Assembly: GCA_016763875.1 (NCBI GenBank)
Contig: JAESSZ010000087.1
Span: 1 to 5,806 of the forward strand
Source: Nannocystaceae bacterium
Lineage (GTDB): Bacteria > Myxococcota_A > Polyangia > Nannocystales > Nannocystaceae
DNA: 5,806 nucleotides
Reading direction: 5' to 3'
The position numbers and the translations under genes are program-made. Positions 5,768-5,806 of the stretch are shown one piece after another. Under the pieces are notes generated by a model. The model did no database searches. It had not been told where the DNA came from and was given only the letters and a program-made list of their open reading frames with translations. Each line of letters starts with the position of its first letter. Within the stretch, counting starts at the first letter, position 1.

Positions 5768-5806
5768 CTACTCCGCCATGAATGCGCGGATCTCGCTGGC
5801 CGCGGC
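5768..5806 (-). CDS. Possible last 12 codons of a minus-strand gene cut by the right edge
   Basis: Reading leftwards from the right edge, an open frame gives AAASEIRAFMAE followed by TAG at 5768-5770. The codons are nearly all GC-ending and the peptide resembles an ordinary helical C-terminus. If real, this gene precedes the two-gene peptidase unit on the same strand, with about 555 bp between. The same DNA on the plus strand gives ATG at 5778 and MNARISLAA, which could instead be a start, but no Shine-Dalgarno precedes it. Too short to decide. Confidence 0.25.
   Translation of the reverse strand, partial: AAASEIRAFMAE

Overview
The window is GC-rich bacterial DNA with dense, mostly GC-ending codons and no RNA genes, insertion sequences or CRISPR arrays that I can recognise. 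The large lipoprotein at the left has a Gly/Ser/Glu-rich tether after its lipid-anchor cysteine, then beta-propeller-type repeats containing a Cys-bracketed acidic loop. This style is common in my knowledge of Nannocystis/Enhygromyxa-type myxobacteria. The source assignment is therefore an inference (a myxobacterium, probably suborder Nannocystineae), not a demonstrated fact.

Layout from left to right. (1) Positions 2-~199 carry the end of an unrecognised plus-strand gene entering from the left edge. (2) Positions 200-1597 (minus) encode a secreted lipoprotein of the Vgb-lyase/NHL-propeller type. (3) Positions 1598-1930 form a divergent intergenic region with a cluster of GTTC/GAAC half-sites and a perfect 18-bp inverted repeat. 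(4) Positions 1931-2317 (plus) encode a small multi-pass membrane protein of unknown function. (5) Positions 2318-2609 form a convergent non-coding gap with a 16-bp dyad. (6) Positions 2610-3293 (minus) encode a hemolysin III/TrhA-family seven-helix membrane protein. (7) Positions 3399-4811 (minus) encode an ImmA/IrrE-type (M78/DUF955) zinc peptidase with a long N-terminal extension. (8) Positions 4799-5212 (minus) encode a 137-residue protein of unknown function that overlaps the peptidase gene by 13 bp. (9) Positions 5213-5767 contain no gene I can support. (10) The last 39 bases may be the 3' end of another minus-strand gene.

The functional core is the overlapping pair at 4799-5212 and 3399-4811. 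The downstream gene starts inside the end of the upstream one and has its own strong Shine-Dalgarno sequence, so the two are almost certainly co-transcribed and probably translationally coupled. ImmA/IrrE peptidases typically act on a specific partner protein, often a repressor or antitoxin, in stress, mobile-element or defence switches. The 137-residue protein is therefore the natural candidate partner or substrate, although it has no visible helix-turn-helix. The TrhA-like gene follows 105 bp downstream on the same strand and could be read through from this unit, but no functional link is evident.
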